Source: Flagellimonas yonaguniensis (GTDB lineage: Bacteria; Bacteroidota; Bacteroidia; Flavobacteriales; Flavobacteriaceae). Taken from it: a stretch of 64,000 nt of DNA. The DNA is taken from NCBI RefSeq assembly GCF_029193885.1, contig NZ_JARFVB010000001.1, forward strand, positions 744,001-808,000, written 5' to 3'. The position numbers and the translations under genes were made by a program. Of the stretch, positions 1-10,600 are shown piece by piece (position 1 is the first letter of the stretch; the number at the start of each line of letters is the position of its first letter). The notes beneath the pieces are model-generated. The model had not been told where the DNA came from. It searched no databases and was given only the letters and a program-made list of their open reading frames with translations.

Positions 1-462
1 GACCCATGAAAAAGTCAAAAGATATGGCAAAAACCAAAGATGATGCCAGCTGAGATTGCCTTCGGGGTAGACTCCATCAAATGCAATCGTGGTAAAATAT
101 TCCCAATATGAACCTGAAAATTGTCCTTCTACCAAACGTTCAAAATATACTTGTGGGGGTACAATCAAGATCATACCTGCTACCAAGGGAATCCCCAAAC
201 GAAGGAAGCGTTCCCACACAAATCGGCCCATACTTCTCTTGCCCAAAGCATAATAGGTTCCCATGCCCGAAATCACAAAAAGTATGGGCAAGCGCCATTG
301 GTTCAGGAACAACATGGGCCAACGAAGCCAGTCGTAAATCACATTGTTTTTGAGGTGCCAGCCCCAGGGCACAAAAAACATTCCTACGTGATAAAAAATA
401 AGTAGCCCAAATACAATTACACGGAGCCAATCCAAATCGTAACGCCTAATAGTGGTCTTCAT
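1..462 (-). CDS. Acyltransferase 3 family membrane protein, N-terminal part
   Basis: The frame is open from an ATG at 460-462 to the window edge (154 codons, no stop), so this is the N-terminal part of a longer protein. It begins MKTTIRRYDLDWLRV and continues with hydrophobic segments (VIVFGLLIFYHVGMFF; LPILFVISGMGTYYAL). The DWLRV...YH start followed by a membrane helix and an R-rich loop (WERFLRLGIPL) is typical of the acyltransferase 3 / OpgC-like multi-helix family. Members move acyl groups onto sugars or lipids at the inner membrane. The substrate cannot be told. The gene lies downstream of the broken AraC-type gene on the same strand, 90 bases apart. Family call is fairly sure; specificity unknown. 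Confidence 0.75.
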   Translation of the reverse strand, partial: MKTTIRRYDLDWLRVIVFGLLIFYHVGMFFVPWGWHLKNNVIYDWLRWPMLFLNQWRLPILFVISGMGTYYALGKRSMGRFVWERFLRLGIPLVAGMILIVPPQVYFERLVEGQFSGSYWEYFTTIAFDGVYPEGNLSWHHLWFLPYLLTFSWV

Positions 463-552
463 CTTAAAAATTTTTTCCAAAGATGAAAAGTGCCGGTGTA
501 ATAAGGTTGTTTTTTGGTTCGGGAAACGTCCAGAATTGCAATTATGGAGAAA

Positions 553-1716
553 TTACACTTTTTTTTGTTTCATAAATGCGGAGGGGGATTGCCCAGTATG
601 CTTCTTAAATGCATTGTAAAAGGCTGATTTTGAACTGAATCCGACCGATTGACCAATGGCTTCCACAGTTAGCTGTTTGAATTCATCATCCAACAATCTT
701 TTTTGTGCCAAAGCAATGCGTTTCTGGTTGATATAGTCATTGAAATTGGTCCCGGTTTCGGAATTGATGAGTTTGGAAACGGTATTGCCATTGGTGCCTA
801 ACTGCTCAGCCACTTTTTTTAGACTGATTTCCTGTTGGGAATAATACTGGGATTCGGAGATAAAACTTTCAATGGTTTCAAATTGAATGGAATTACCGGC
901 AAGGGTCTCGTATTTGTCCGCAATCCATGATTTTTCAAAAAAGCGTGATTCCGAAAGAATAAAGAATGATGTGAAAAAGATGGTAACGGTCTGCATCATG
1001 CCAATGATATGATCTCCACCGTCATCATCATAATTCAGGTAAATGAAAAGTAGGGTCAGCATCAGCACAAAAAAGAAAACAACCGTGTTTCTGGAGAAAA
1101 TGTACTTGTCCACTTTGATGTTTTTGGAAGAGGTCCACCCTTTTTTTCTGGTTTTTATGACCAGCAATAGGGATAAAATGAGATAAAAGGCAAAACTGAA
1201 CAACACGAGCCACCTAAATTGGTCTTTGATATAGTGATAGGAAAAATCAATACCGTCGGGCACATCCACAAAACCTAGATTTCGGTGGTATGCACTCAAA
1301 TAGGCATTGAGTTTAACTTCAACCGGACTCATGTAATAATTAAATTGGGAAATCACGTAGAGCAGGGGAAGCACAAAATGGGGCCAGAACTTTTTAAAAG
1401 TAATAGGCTTTCATTCCAATAAGGTGTACAGGAAAAAATAAAGTGTTGGTGTGATCAATAGTACCAAAAACTCTGTGGAATCGTTGAAGTGGATCATATA
1501 TTTCATGAGTCCCGTGTAGCAGAGGTATACATCCAAAAAAACCAAGCATTGCACTAAAAGTGACCATCCGAACAGATTGATGGCCGATTTCCGCTTTGCC
1601 CTTAAAAAAATGACAAAGGCCAGAAAAAACCCTTGGACTATGCCCAATAGCATAATGTGCGACGAAAGGTCGTGCCGAATCGGGATTTGATCAAATATAA
1701 CCTTTACATCATCCAT
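553..1716 (-). pseudogene. AraC-family regulator with membrane N-terminus, interrupted by in-frame TGA
   Basis: Two open pieces lie in the same frame, separated only by a TGA (TCA on the + strand at 1411-1413). The upstream piece (1411-1716) has membrane helices (IMLLGIVQGFFLAFVIFLRA; FLVLLITPTLYFFLYTLLE). The frame then runs stop, KPITFKKFWPHFVLPLLYV and on through more helices to a C-terminal AraC/XylS DNA-binding domain (LKKVAEQLGTNGNTVSKLIN; VGFSSKSAFYNAFKKHTGQSPSAF). The joined 387-residue product is the normal shape for the Bacteroidota membrane-bound AraC regulators, so the stop is a single nonsense change, most simply CGA (Arg) to TGA. A restart at 1374 would give a 273-residue protein that keeps the helix-turn-helix, so some activity could remain. 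A sequencing error is possible. The start at 1714-1716 is divergent to the aminotransferase gene. Confidence 0.8.
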
Positions 1717-1793
1717 GTTAAGGGAGTAAATTGTATCTTGGAGACAAAGTAAAATCGAAAATTACCAATCTTTTTTTAATCAACCCGACCAAA

Positions 1794-3053
1794 ATGAAAA
1801 AGAGACAGTTCCTTCGCTATATGGGCAACGCCGCCATGGCCGCCCCTTTATTGCCGTTTACCCTTGAGAATTCTTCAAAAACCGTAGCACCATATCCGGA
1901 TAGGGACAGCGAGGCATTTTGGGAACGAATACGGGAAGATTATAGGTTGAAACCCGATTACATCAATTTGGAAAGCGGGTACTACAACATTGTTCCCACT
2001 CCCATTCTGAACAAATATATGGAGCACGTAGCGCACGTAAATTATGAAGGCTCTTATTATATGCGTACCGTGCAATGGGACAATAAGAAAAAGGCAGCGG
2101 CCCGTGTGGCCGAATTGGTCAATTGTTCGGAGAAGGAATTGGTGATAACCCGAAATACCACGGAATCCTTGGATACGATCATTGGTGGTTTCCCTTGGGA
2201 AAAAGGGGATGAAGCCGTTTTCGCCGTTCAGGATTATGGAGCTATGCAAGTACATTTTCATCAAATGGAAGATCGTTACGGAATTGTCTGCAAAAAAGTG
2301 TCCTTGCCCAATCACCCCAAATCGGATGAAGAAATCGTATCGCTCTACGAATCACAGATCTCACCCAAAACCAGAATGTTGATGGTATGCCATATGGTGA
2401 ATGTCACGGGTCAAATTCTGCCCATTCGAAAAATATGTGATATGGCGCATTCGCACGGTGTTGAGGTAATGGTGGACGGTGCCCATTGTGTGGGACACAT
2501 AAAGGTTGACTTGGCCGAGTTGGACTGTGATTACTATGGATCCAGTTTGCACAAATGGCTTTGTGCCCCTTTAGGGGCGGGGATGCTTTATGTGGCCGAA
2601 AAGAATATTCCCAAGATATGGCCCTTATTGGCCGAGCATGAAAAGGATAAGACCAAAATACGGAGGCTGAACCATACGGGAACCCATCCCGTGCATACCG
2701 ATCTGACCATAACCGATTCCGTGGATTATCTTGAAATGATAGGTATGGAACGTAAGGAAGACCGCATGCGCTATTTACAGCGTTATTGGAGCGATCAATT
2801 GCGGAACGTGGAAAATGTGGTCATCAATACTCCGATTGAACCGCACAGGAGTTGTGGAATTGCCAATGTGGGGCTCACAAACATGAAGCCGAGCGAAATG
2901 GCCAAAACCTTGTTGGATGAGTTCAACGTATGGACGGTGGCCATAGATTTCGAAAACGTGCATGGATGCCGAATCACACCTAATGTATTTACCACAACGG
3001 AGGAGTTGGATCAGTTTGTGGATGCTATCAAGACCATGGCGAAACGAGTTTAG
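1794..3053 (+). CDS. Class V PLP aminotransferase, exported (Tat-like signal)
   Basis: PLP-dependent class V aminotransferase, cysteine desulfurase / isopenicillin-N epimerase-like fold. The PLP-binding aspartate is in VDGAHCVGHIKVDL and the Schiff-base lysine in GSSLHKWLCAPLGAG. I start it at the ATG at 1794 because the protein then opens KKRQFLRYMGNAAMAAPLLP, an R-x-F-L segment followed by a hydrophobic stretch, which resembles a twin-arginine signal (with K-R in place of R-R). An upstream ATG at 1731 would add 21 residues that look untranslated. Length of 419 residues is usual for the family. It is transcribed divergently from the broken AraC-type gene, which could be its former regulator. 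The 3' end overlaps the convergent phosphoesterase gene by 4 bases. Substrate unknown. Confidence 0.82.
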   Translation: MKKRQFLRYMGNAAMAAPLLPFTLENSSKTVAPYPDRDSEAFWERIREDYRLKPDYINLESGYYNIVPTPILNKYMEHVAHVNYEGSYYMRTVQWDNKKKAAARVAELVNCSEKELVITRNTTESLDTIIGGFPWEKGDEAVFAVQDYGAMQVHFHQMEDRYGIVCKKVSLPNHPKSDEEIVSLYESQISPKTRMLMVCHMVNVTGQILPIRKICDMAHSHGVEVMVDGAHCVGHIKVDLAELDCDYYGSSLHKWLCAPLGAGMLYVAEKNIPKIWPLLAEHEKDKTKIRRLNHTGTHPVHTDLTITDSVDYLEMIGMERKEDRMRYLQRYWSDQLRNVENVVINTPIEPHRSCGIANVGLTNMKPSEMAKTLLDEFNVWTVAIDFENVHGCRITPNVFTTTEELDQFVDAIKTMAKRV

Positions 3054-3946
3054 TGGTCGATGTAATCCTGAAGTTTCTCCGGGCCCTCCAATAATACCCG
3101 TACAATTTGGAGAGTACCATCGGGTTTGGTGTCAATATGCCATTTGATAAGGGATATGAGACCTTTTTCAATCTCGATACCTGTGATGCTTCTTGGGTGG
3201 ACACAACTACCATCATTAAAAAAAGGAATTTGGCCTGGCTCGGGAAAGCGCGGTCTATGCGTATGCCCGGCCAAGGTAACGAGCAAGTCTTTTTTCAATA
3301 TCCATCGTTTGATTCTTTTTTCGATACGGATGAGCTCCTTGTAATTTTTGGCAGGACTTGTAGGGTCGGCAATACCGACCACCTGTAGCGGCTTCCATAA
3401 AACTCGAACCAAAAATCTGCCAATCCGCCAACATACGTAGTTCCACCAATCAGCTTGGTGGCCATGAACACAGAAAATCTCCTGTCCTGTGTCCGAATGC
3501 TTTAAAACAAGTGCTTCGTGGTAGGTAATATCCTCAAAAAGTTCTTTGTCAGAACCATCGATGGGTTCAAAATAATGAGAAAGATGTTCATCCACATAAT
3601 TGGGGTCACGGTACACCATATCGTGATTGCCCCAGAGCATGTGCAACCGTTTTTCCAAATGGAACCTTCGTAGTAGTTGGTACACATTTTTATGCGCCTC
3701 AAAAATGGACTCAAAACCGATGTTTTCCCAAAGTTCGTCCCCGTCTCCAAGTTCAATATAGGTAAAGCCCTCCCGATAGTAATGGTTGAGTGCATGGAAG
3801 TAGATGTTCCGATTGTTGGCAAAATCATCGGCAAAACTGTTATCGCCACGGTGACAGTCACTAAAAAAAATGAATTTGGAATCCTCATCGAACGGAATCG
3901 TTATGGCGTTTTTGTAAGCTCTGTCTAATCGGGTCGAAGAGGACAT
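3050..3946 (-). CDS. Calcineurin-like metallophosphoesterase
   Basis: A cytoplasmic-looking metallophosphoesterase of about 298 residues. All five metal-binding blocks are visible in order: FFSDCHRGD, ELGDGDELWEN, LWGNHDMVY, CVHGHQADWW and LAGHTHRPRF. The family hydrolyses phosphomono- or diesters with a two-metal centre; relatives include LpxH and generic phosphoesterases. The reading frame stays open to 4165, but upstream residues look non-coding and overlap the divergent GAF gene, so I choose the ATG at 3944-3946 (MSSSTRLDRAYKNA); an ATG at 4001-4003 is a second option. It is convergent with the aminotransferase gene. No signal peptide is seen. The substrate cannot be inferred. Confidence 0.85.
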   Translation of the reverse strand: MSSSTRLDRAYKNAITIPFDEDSKFIFFSDCHRGDNSFADDFANNRNIYFHALNHYYREGFTYIELGDGDELWENIGFESIFEAHKNVYQLLRRFHLEKRLHMLWGNHDMVYRDPNYVDEHLSHYFEPIDGSDKELFEDITYHEALVLKHSDTGQEIFCVHGHQADWWNYVCWRIGRFLVRVLWKPLQVVGIADPTSPAKNYKELIRIEKRIKRWILKKDLLVTLAGHTHRPRFPEPGQIPFFNDGSCVHPRSITGIEIEKGLISLIKWHIDTKPDGTLQIVRVLLEGPEKLQDYIDH

Positions 3947-4029
3947 GTAAAAGTTTTTGCTAAATATCCTTAAAAAAGGTAATTCGTCAATAAAGATATC
4001 CATTAAAAGGAATGCATTTTTACTTTTTG

Positions 4030-4037
4030 TAACTTTG
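4030..4037 (+). promoter_or_regulatory. Putative -7 box (TAACTTTG)
   Basis: The octamer TAACTTTG fits the Bacteroidota -7 consensus TAnnTTTG and lies 26 bases upstream of the ATG of the GAF gene. A convincing -33 TTTG at normal spacing is not obvious, so this is a motif call only. Confidence 0.45.
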
Positions 4038-4063
4038 CCTTCAAAACCACGACTAATTTGGGT

Positions 4064-6439
4064 ATGAAGCATGACCTCAATTCGGAGAGCCCTTTGGTTC
4101 AGTTGGTAAGTTTCAATAAATTGTTGGAACATTACGATGAACAATTGGGAAGTTCCAATCCACACATTGCCGAAAGGGCAAAATATGTATTGGATACGCA
4201 GGCCCCGTACCCAGTATTAAGGGATGGTTTTACCGATTTGTCCTTGTTGGATAAGCACAAGGATGTGATTCGTGTGATTTTGGAGGATTCCTTTTCTCCA
4301 ATTTTGACGAAAAACGAGATTAAAACGGCATCGACTCCTTTTGAGAATCTGGTGTTCAATTCTTCAGAGCGGTTTCGTCAGATATTAAAAGATGCAGGCG
4401 AGGATTTTGACTTGGCGATAACCAATATCCCCAGGGAGTTTGGCTACATAATGCGATGTGCCGTTATCCTTCAGTTTTATTACGGTTATAAATTGGATTT
4501 TAAACGTCCTTTCTTTTACGATATTCCAGATACCAACGGGGTAATGCGCAGGTACCGTATTTTGTACAATGCGGATTTTATGGAAATCATCCCTACCGAA
4601 AAGGCGAGGGAACTTACCCAAGATGATGTGGACGAGTTGTTGGACAATTTCTACGATTTGGATATTTGGAAGGAGAAGATTCCGCCAAATAGCTTTGTTG
4701 CCAAAGGCTTTGTTATTTCCAACATGTTCGATGTAACTTCGGAGCATTCCGTATCGGAAATCAAATCAACCTTGATCGGTCGTGCCCAAAGAGGCAAAGA
4801 GACCTTTATGGAAAGTTTTGAGGACACCTTTAGGTCGTTCTTTAACCTGAACGATATCAAAGTTGGTTTCTCTGGATATGACTCCGATGCCAATCACTTC
4901 TTTAAAATATATGGTAAGGGGATGGAAAGTTATATCCTGAATGGTAAGGATATGGAGGAATGTGATTCCATGTTCTGCAACCATACCCATGGAAAATTGT
5001 TCAAGGAGAACAAGTACTTCGCCATCTCCAATGTGGAAAAATATTTTGAAGGGTCGAATGGGAAGACCCAACCCTACAAAAGTTTGATGGAGCAGGGTAT
5101 TAAGAGTGCTATTTTGGCCCCTATTGCTGTTAACGGAAACCTATTGGGGGTTCTCGAACTGGTATCGGGCAAGATAAATGAGCTCAATAGCGTTAATGCG
5201 AACAAGTTGGATGATGTGATGCCATACATTATCGCTGCAGTGATGCGAACCATTGAGGAAGAAGAGAATTTAATAGATGCTGTGATCCAGCATGAGTGTA
5301 CCTCAGTGCATCCATCCGTTTATTGGAAGTTCCAAGAAGAGGCCAAACGTTTTATGAAGGACGAGTTGGCCGGGAACGAACCTGTGTTCAAAGAAGTCGT
5401 TTTCAAGGATGTATACCCCTTGTATGGTCAGATTGATATCAAGGATTCGGCAAAAGAACGAAACTTGGCCATCCAAAGGGATTTAATGATTCAACTTTCA
5501 GAGATCAATGATGTTCTCGAAATCGCCTTTAAAAAATATAAACTCCCCATTTATGAGGAGTTGATGTTCAGGGTCAATAATTATTTGAGCGAGGTAAAAG
5601 AGGCATTGTTCACACATACTGAACAAGCTGTTTTTGATTTTGTGAAGGAAGAAGTGGATCCTGTTTTCAGTCACCTTCAAAAAGAAGATGAAGAAATTGC
5701 CGGATTGCTCGAAAAATACAATCAAAAAATAGATAAGGCCACCGAAAGCTATTATGATCATCGTAGAAATTACGACAATAGCGTTATGGAGGCCAACATG
5801 AAGCTTGCCGCTCTGCTTGATAAAAGACAGGAGGAGGCACAGGAAATGTTCCCGCATTATTTTGAACGCTACAAAACCGATGGTGTAGAGCACAATATGT
5901 ACATTGGAAGCTCCATTACAAAGGACCGTGAGTTTAGCGAACTGTTCTTGAGCAACTTGAGGTTGTGGCAGCTTCAGGTAATGTGCGAAATGGAGAACAA
6001 ATACTATAGCCTTAAGCCCCATTTGTCCGTAAAATTGGATGTGGCATCATTGGTTTTGGTATACAGCACTTCTTTGGCCATCAGATTTAGAATGGACGAG
6101 AAGCGTTTTGATGTGGACGGAACCTACAATGCCAGATATGAGGTCATTAAAAAACGTATCGATAAATCATTCATCAAGGGGACCAACGAGCGACTTACCC
6201 AAAAGGGTAAATTGGCCATTGTGTACTCCCAACGCAAGGATGAAAAAGAGTATATGCGATACATCAGTTTCCTCAAGGCTAAAGGATATTTCACCAACAA
6301 TATCGAAATTGTGGAACTGGAAGGCGTTCAAGGTGTATCTGGGCTGAAAGCTATCAGGGCCGAGATTCTTTATCAAAAGGACAAGAAATCTGAGCGTACC
6401 TACACCTACGATGATCTGATGGAGGAGTTGAGCGCTTAA
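4064..6439 (+). CDS. GAF domain protein of unknown function
   Basis: A 791-residue soluble protein. Residues about 250-410 form a GAF-like sensor domain, with the ending ILAPIAVNGNLLGVLELVSG typical of that fold. The N-terminal part (FENLVFNSSERFRQILKDAG) and the helical C-terminal half (coiled-coil-like stretch around 545-600) match no family I can name. There is no kinase, cyclase or DNA-binding domain. The open frame starts with TTG at 4058, two codons before the ATG at 4064; I use the ATG. It is convergent with the HD/Pycsar-TM gene, with one base between the stops, and divergent from a phosphoesterase. A signalling role is only an inference from the GAF fold. Confidence 0.8.
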   Translation: MKHDLNSESPLVQLVSFNKLLEHYDEQLGSSNPHIAERAKYVLDTQAPYPVLRDGFTDLSLLDKHKDVIRVILEDSFSPILTKNEIKTASTPFENLVFNSSERFRQILKDAGEDFDLAITNIPREFGYIMRCAVILQFYYGYKLDFKRPFFYDIPDTNGVMRRYRILYNADFMEIIPTEKARELTQDDVDELLDNFYDLDIWKEKIPPNSFVAKGFVISNMFDVTSEHSVSEIKSTLIGRAQRGKETFMESFEDTFRSFFNLNDIKVGFSGYDSDANHFFKIYGKGMESYILNGKDMEECDSMFCNHTHGKLFKENKYFAISNVEKYFEGSNGKTQPYKSLMEQGIKSAILAPIAVNGNLLGVLELVSGKINELNSVNANKLDDVMPYIIAAVMRTIEEEENLIDAVIQHECTSVHPSVYWKFQEEAKRFMKDELAGNEPVFKEVVFKDVYPLYGQIDIKDSAKERNLAIQRDLMIQLSEINDVLEIAFKKYKLPIYEELMFRVNNYLSEVKEALFTHTEQAVFDFVKEEVDPVFSHLQKEDEEIAGLLEKYNQKIDKATESYYDHRRNYDNSVMEANMKLAALLDKRQEEAQEMFPHYFERYKTDGVEHNMYIGSSITKDREFSELFLSNLRLWQLQVMCEMENKYYSLKPHLSVKLDVASLVLVYSTSLAIRFRMDEKRFDVDGTYNARYEVIKKRIDKSFIKGTNERLTQKGKLAIVYSQRKDEKEYMRYISFLKAKGYFTNNIEIVELEGVQGVSGLKAIRAEILYQKDKKSERTYTYDDLMEELSA

Positions 6440-6440
6440 A

Positions 6441-7634
6441 TCAAAAAACCAATCGTTCGGGACCAAAGAAACGGAAGGCAATTCCAAAAGCGATTACCGA
6501 AATTATAATGCCCAACATAAAAATGTTGTAGGTAATACGCAGTATCTTATATTTTCTGTTCAGAACAATCCCCAAGTAATATAGGTCTTTGGTAAGGGAG
6601 GAATACACGTAATCCTTATCCTTTACCAGTTCTTCCACTGCTGATTGGTATTCTTCCAAGCCCATTTGGTGAAAATTACCAAAGAACAAGAGATTGACCC
6701 TTCTCTTTTCCACATCTTCCCTAGTGAATTTACCACTTGTAATATTAGGCCTTGTTGCCAAAACGGACAAGACCATGGAGGCAACACTGAACAAAATCAA
6801 AATCAAGGTGGGATAGATCATGTAGGAGTTGGAGGGGTTGTCCAATTTGGTAAGTAAGTTGGCCAGTACCAAGGAGATGATGATGGCGTTTACCGATAGC
6901 AATATATTTGCTTTGGTATCGGCAATATCACTCAGCTTAAGGTGATTCCTCAAAGTAACCCGATACAAAGTTTGGACGCTTCTGTCCGGGCTCTCACTTT
7001 TATATTTTGCTTTTAAAGCCTCTTTTTTGGCAATCTTTTTCTCGGCCTTTTTCTCCTTAAGGAGCTTTTTTAAATTCTGCTGTTTGCCCTCTTCCCAATT
7101 TTCTTTAGCATAATCCGTATAAAAGTGATGCTTTGTACGGAACATTTTAATGTTTTTGTCGCGCCACTCCTTGGCCGAATAATCGGCTACCCCTAGGGCT
7201 TTGAGCTCTTCTTTTAGGAAATCGGTGGTTTCCCAGTAGCTTTTTTGGGCAAAATGGGATATGTCGGCATCCCGGATGATTCCCTCCATAAGGTTGGAAG
7301 GCTCGTTGCACATTTTGGTAACCATGATCAAAGAACATACCTGTTCAATCCCTTCGGGATCGTAGCCGTTCTTACCCAAAAAATCCTTGGCTATTGCGCA
7401 ACTGCTCTCTTCGTGGTCTTCCCAACCTTTTGTGTGTCCAACGTCATGCAACCAAGCAGCCAACAATAACCTTTCGTTTTCAACGGCATCAAGGTTGTAA
7501 TAATTGAGCAATTCTTTAGTACTTTTGACTACTCTTTGGGTATGTCGCAAGTTGTGATACAAGAACCTTGGGTCGAGCTCTTCCGTTAATAGTTCAGAAA
7601 CAAAGTGTTTAGTTTTTTCAACAATTTCCGACAT
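6441..7634 (-). CDS. HD phosphohydrolase fused to Pycsar effector TM domain (PycTM/DUF5706)
   Basis: A two-part protein of 397 residues. Residues 1-175 are an HD-type metal phosphohydrolase: YHNLRHTQRVV (H27, H31), the HD pair in LHDVGHTKGW (63-64) and RDADISHF (D122, D124). A lysine-rich linker (about 185-215) leads to a membrane domain starting near 222, with LSDIADTKANILLSVNA and helices near 245-262, 272-293 and 368-390. This is the family named for the Pycsar effector PycTM, in which cyclic pyrimidine nucleotides trigger membrane damage during phage defence. No uridylate or cytidylate cyclase is seen next to it, so defence is not shown. The HD part may cleave a nucleotide. Domain calls are confident, the role is not. 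Confidence 0.85.
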   Translation of the reverse strand: MSEIVEKTKHFVSELLTEELDPRFLYHNLRHTQRVVKSTKELLNYYNLDAVENERLLLAAWLHDVGHTKGWEDHEESSCAIAKDFLGKNGYDPEGIEQVCSLIMVTKMCNEPSNLMEGIIRDADISHFAQKSYWETTDFLKEELKALGVADYSAKEWRDKNIKMFRTKHHFYTDYAKENWEEGKQQNLKKLLKEKKAEKKIAKKEALKAKYKSESPDRSVQTLYRVTLRNHLKLSDIADTKANILLSVNAIIISLVLANLLTKLDNPSNSYMIYPTLILILFSVASMVLSVLATRPNITSGKFTREDVEKRRVNLLFFGNFHQMGLEEYQSAVEELVKDKDYVYSSLTKDLYYLGIVLNRKYKILRITYNIFMLGIIISVIAFGIAFRFFGPERLVF

Positions 7635-7687
7635 AGTTCCTAATTAAGACATCCAAATTACAAAATTTTGGAATCAACCTCATGTAT

Positions 7688-10600
7688 ATGAAGAAACATT
7701 ACTTCCTACTCTTTTTGATGGTCTCGGCCATAGGTTGTGCAACCTATGAGACCAAATATGCGGAGCCTTTTTCTGCGCATGCCAACATACAGGAAAAAGA
7801 GGTTGAACACACCTTTTATTTGATTGGTGATGCAGGTAAATCCCCCATGGGCGATTTAAATCCAACATTGAAAGCCTTTAAAAAAGTGTTGGACCAAGCC
7901 GATGCTAATAGTACCGCGATTTTTTTAGGAGACAACATTTATCCTGCTGGATTTGTGGACAAAGACGATGATTTGGAGGCCTATGAACGTTCCCAGCATT
8001 ATTTGAACGCACAATTGACCACGTTGGAGAATTTCAAAGGACAAAAACTTTTTATTCCGGGCAATCACGACTGGTATGCCGATGGCCTTAAAGGTCTTAA
8101 ACGGGAAGAGGAATACGTGGAGGATGTGTTGGGCAATAACGATGCCTTTCAGCCCGAAAATGGCTGCCCCATTGAGGAAATAGAGATTAGCGACAAGGTC
8201 ATGGTCGTTGCCATTGATACGGAATGGTACATCGTAAATTGGGACAAGCATCCTACCATGAACGACGAGTGTGAAATCAAGACCAGAAGTCGCTTTTTTG
8301 AGGAATTGGAGAGTATTATCAAAAAGAACAGGGATAAAACAATCATTTTTGCCATGCACCATCCCATGTTTTCCTATGGCTCGCACGGGGGTCAATTTTC
8401 TTTCAAACAGGGCATCTATCCCAATGGTGGCAAAGTTCCCATGCCCATTTTAGGTTCAGCCATCAATCTGCTGAGGAAAACCTCGGGCGCCACTTCGGAG
8501 GATTTGTCCAACAAAAGGTACAATGAACTCAAGAACCGGATTGTGACCCTTTCCCAGTATTCGGACAAAATAATTTTCGCATCAGGTCACGAACACACCC
8601 TTCAGTACATCGAGGAGTTTGGGAAGCCGCAAATTGTTAGTGGTTCAGGGGCAAAAACGGGTTCCACCCGACTGCTGAACGGAAGTAAATTTTCCACGGG
8701 AAGAAACGGGTATGCCATTCTAAAGGTATATACTGATGGATCTTCGCAGGTGGATTTCTTTGGTGCTGATGCCAATTCAACGGTGCTATTGTATCAAACA
8801 GAAGTGCTGCCGCCTAACAGGCCCAATAAAAAGTTGGAATTGTCCGATGATTTTCCTCCATATAAAATGGCATCCATTTATGAACCAGAGGAAATCGACA
8901 AAAGCGGTTTTCATAAATTGTTGTGGGGAGAGCGATACAGAAAATATTATGGAACCAAGGTAAAAGCACCCACAGTACTGCTCGATACACTATTTGGTGG
9001 ATTGACGGTCGTTCGCAAAGGTGGAGGGAATCAATCCAACTCGTTGCGGTTGGCCGATAAGGACGGTAGGGAATACGTGATGAGGGGCATGCGGAAAAGC
9101 GCGGAACGATACCTCCAGGCGATTGCTTTTCAGGAACAGTACATTATTGGAAAATTCGAGGACACCTACACCGAAAAATTGTTGTTGGACCTATACACAG
9201 GAGCACATCCGTATGCGCCCTTTACCATTGATAGACTTTCCGATGCCCTTGGGATGTACCATACCAACCCTAAACTCTACTATGTGCCAAAGCAATCCGT
9301 TTTGGGCGATTACAGCAAAGAATTCGGCAATGGATTGTATATGATCGAGGAACATGTTTCCGATGATCACGATAATCTGGAAAGCTTCGGGTACACCAAG
9401 AAAATTGAAAGTACGTATGACCTTATGGAGAAACTTCGTGAAGATGAGGAGTACAGTATTGATCAAAAAGAATATGTAAAGGCCCGTTTGTTCGATATTT
9501 TGATTGGGGATTGGGACAGGCACGTAGACCAATGGCGATGGGCCGAATTTGAAATGCAGAATGGGAACAAGGTTTACAAGCCCATTGCGCGAGATAGAGA
9601 TCAGGTGTTTTCCCGCTGGGGCGATGGTCTCATCATGAATTTTGGATCAAGAGCAGTTCCTGCCCTCCGTATTTTTGAAGGTTTTCACGAAAAAGTCAGA
9701 AGTGTGAAAGGACTGACATCATCACCACGGACCTTTGCATTGGATATGGCGCTATTATCTGAAACCGATATGCAAATGTGGGTCGATCAGGCTGAGTTTA
9801 TCCAACAAAATCTGAACGGGGACATCATTGATGAGGCATTTTTGGCCTTTCCGAAAGAGGTAAGGGACGAAACCGTGACCGAGATCAAGAACATACTTTT
9901 GGCCCGAAAGGAAAATTTGGTTGAGACAGCACGGGAATATTATGCCGTGCTGAACAAATACAGTGTGATCACTGGAACGGACAAGGACGATTATTTCAAT
10001 ATAGTTTCACTTCCGAATGGTCATGTTGAGGTAAGGGCGTATCGAATCAAAGGAGGGGAATACACGGATTTATTTTTCAATAAGGTATATAGTCCTGACC
10101 ATACCAAAGAAATTTGGATCTATGGTCTGGACGATGATGATGTTTTTGAAGCCAATACGGCAACATCCAAAATAAAAGTACGTATTGCTGGAGGCCAGAA
10201 CAATGATGTTTACAAAACATCGAAAGATTCCAAAAAGTTGTTGATGTATGATTTTAAAACCAAGAAAAACACTTTGGATGAGGCTTATGGAGGAAAAATC
10301 AGGTTGGTTAATGATTACAACACCAACACTTACGAGTTTTTAAATATAAAGGGAAGCAACAATCAAATATTGCCCACCATCGGGTTCAATCCAGATGATG
10401 GTGTCCGAATCGGATTGACAAATACGTATACGTTTAACGGTTTTAGAAAAAATCCATTCACGCAACAGCATACGGTAAATGCTGCCTATTATTTTGCTAC
10501 GGATGGTTTTGATTTGGGGTACCGAGGGGAATTCGCCCATGTTTTCAATAGAGTGAATTTGGAACTGCATGCGAGGTTCACTAGTCCTAATTTTACCCAA

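Noticed and set aside
4058..7634. A complete Pycsar operon made of the GAF protein and the HD/Pycsar-TM protein
   Set aside because: The two genes are convergent and the GAF protein shows no nucleotide cyclase motif.
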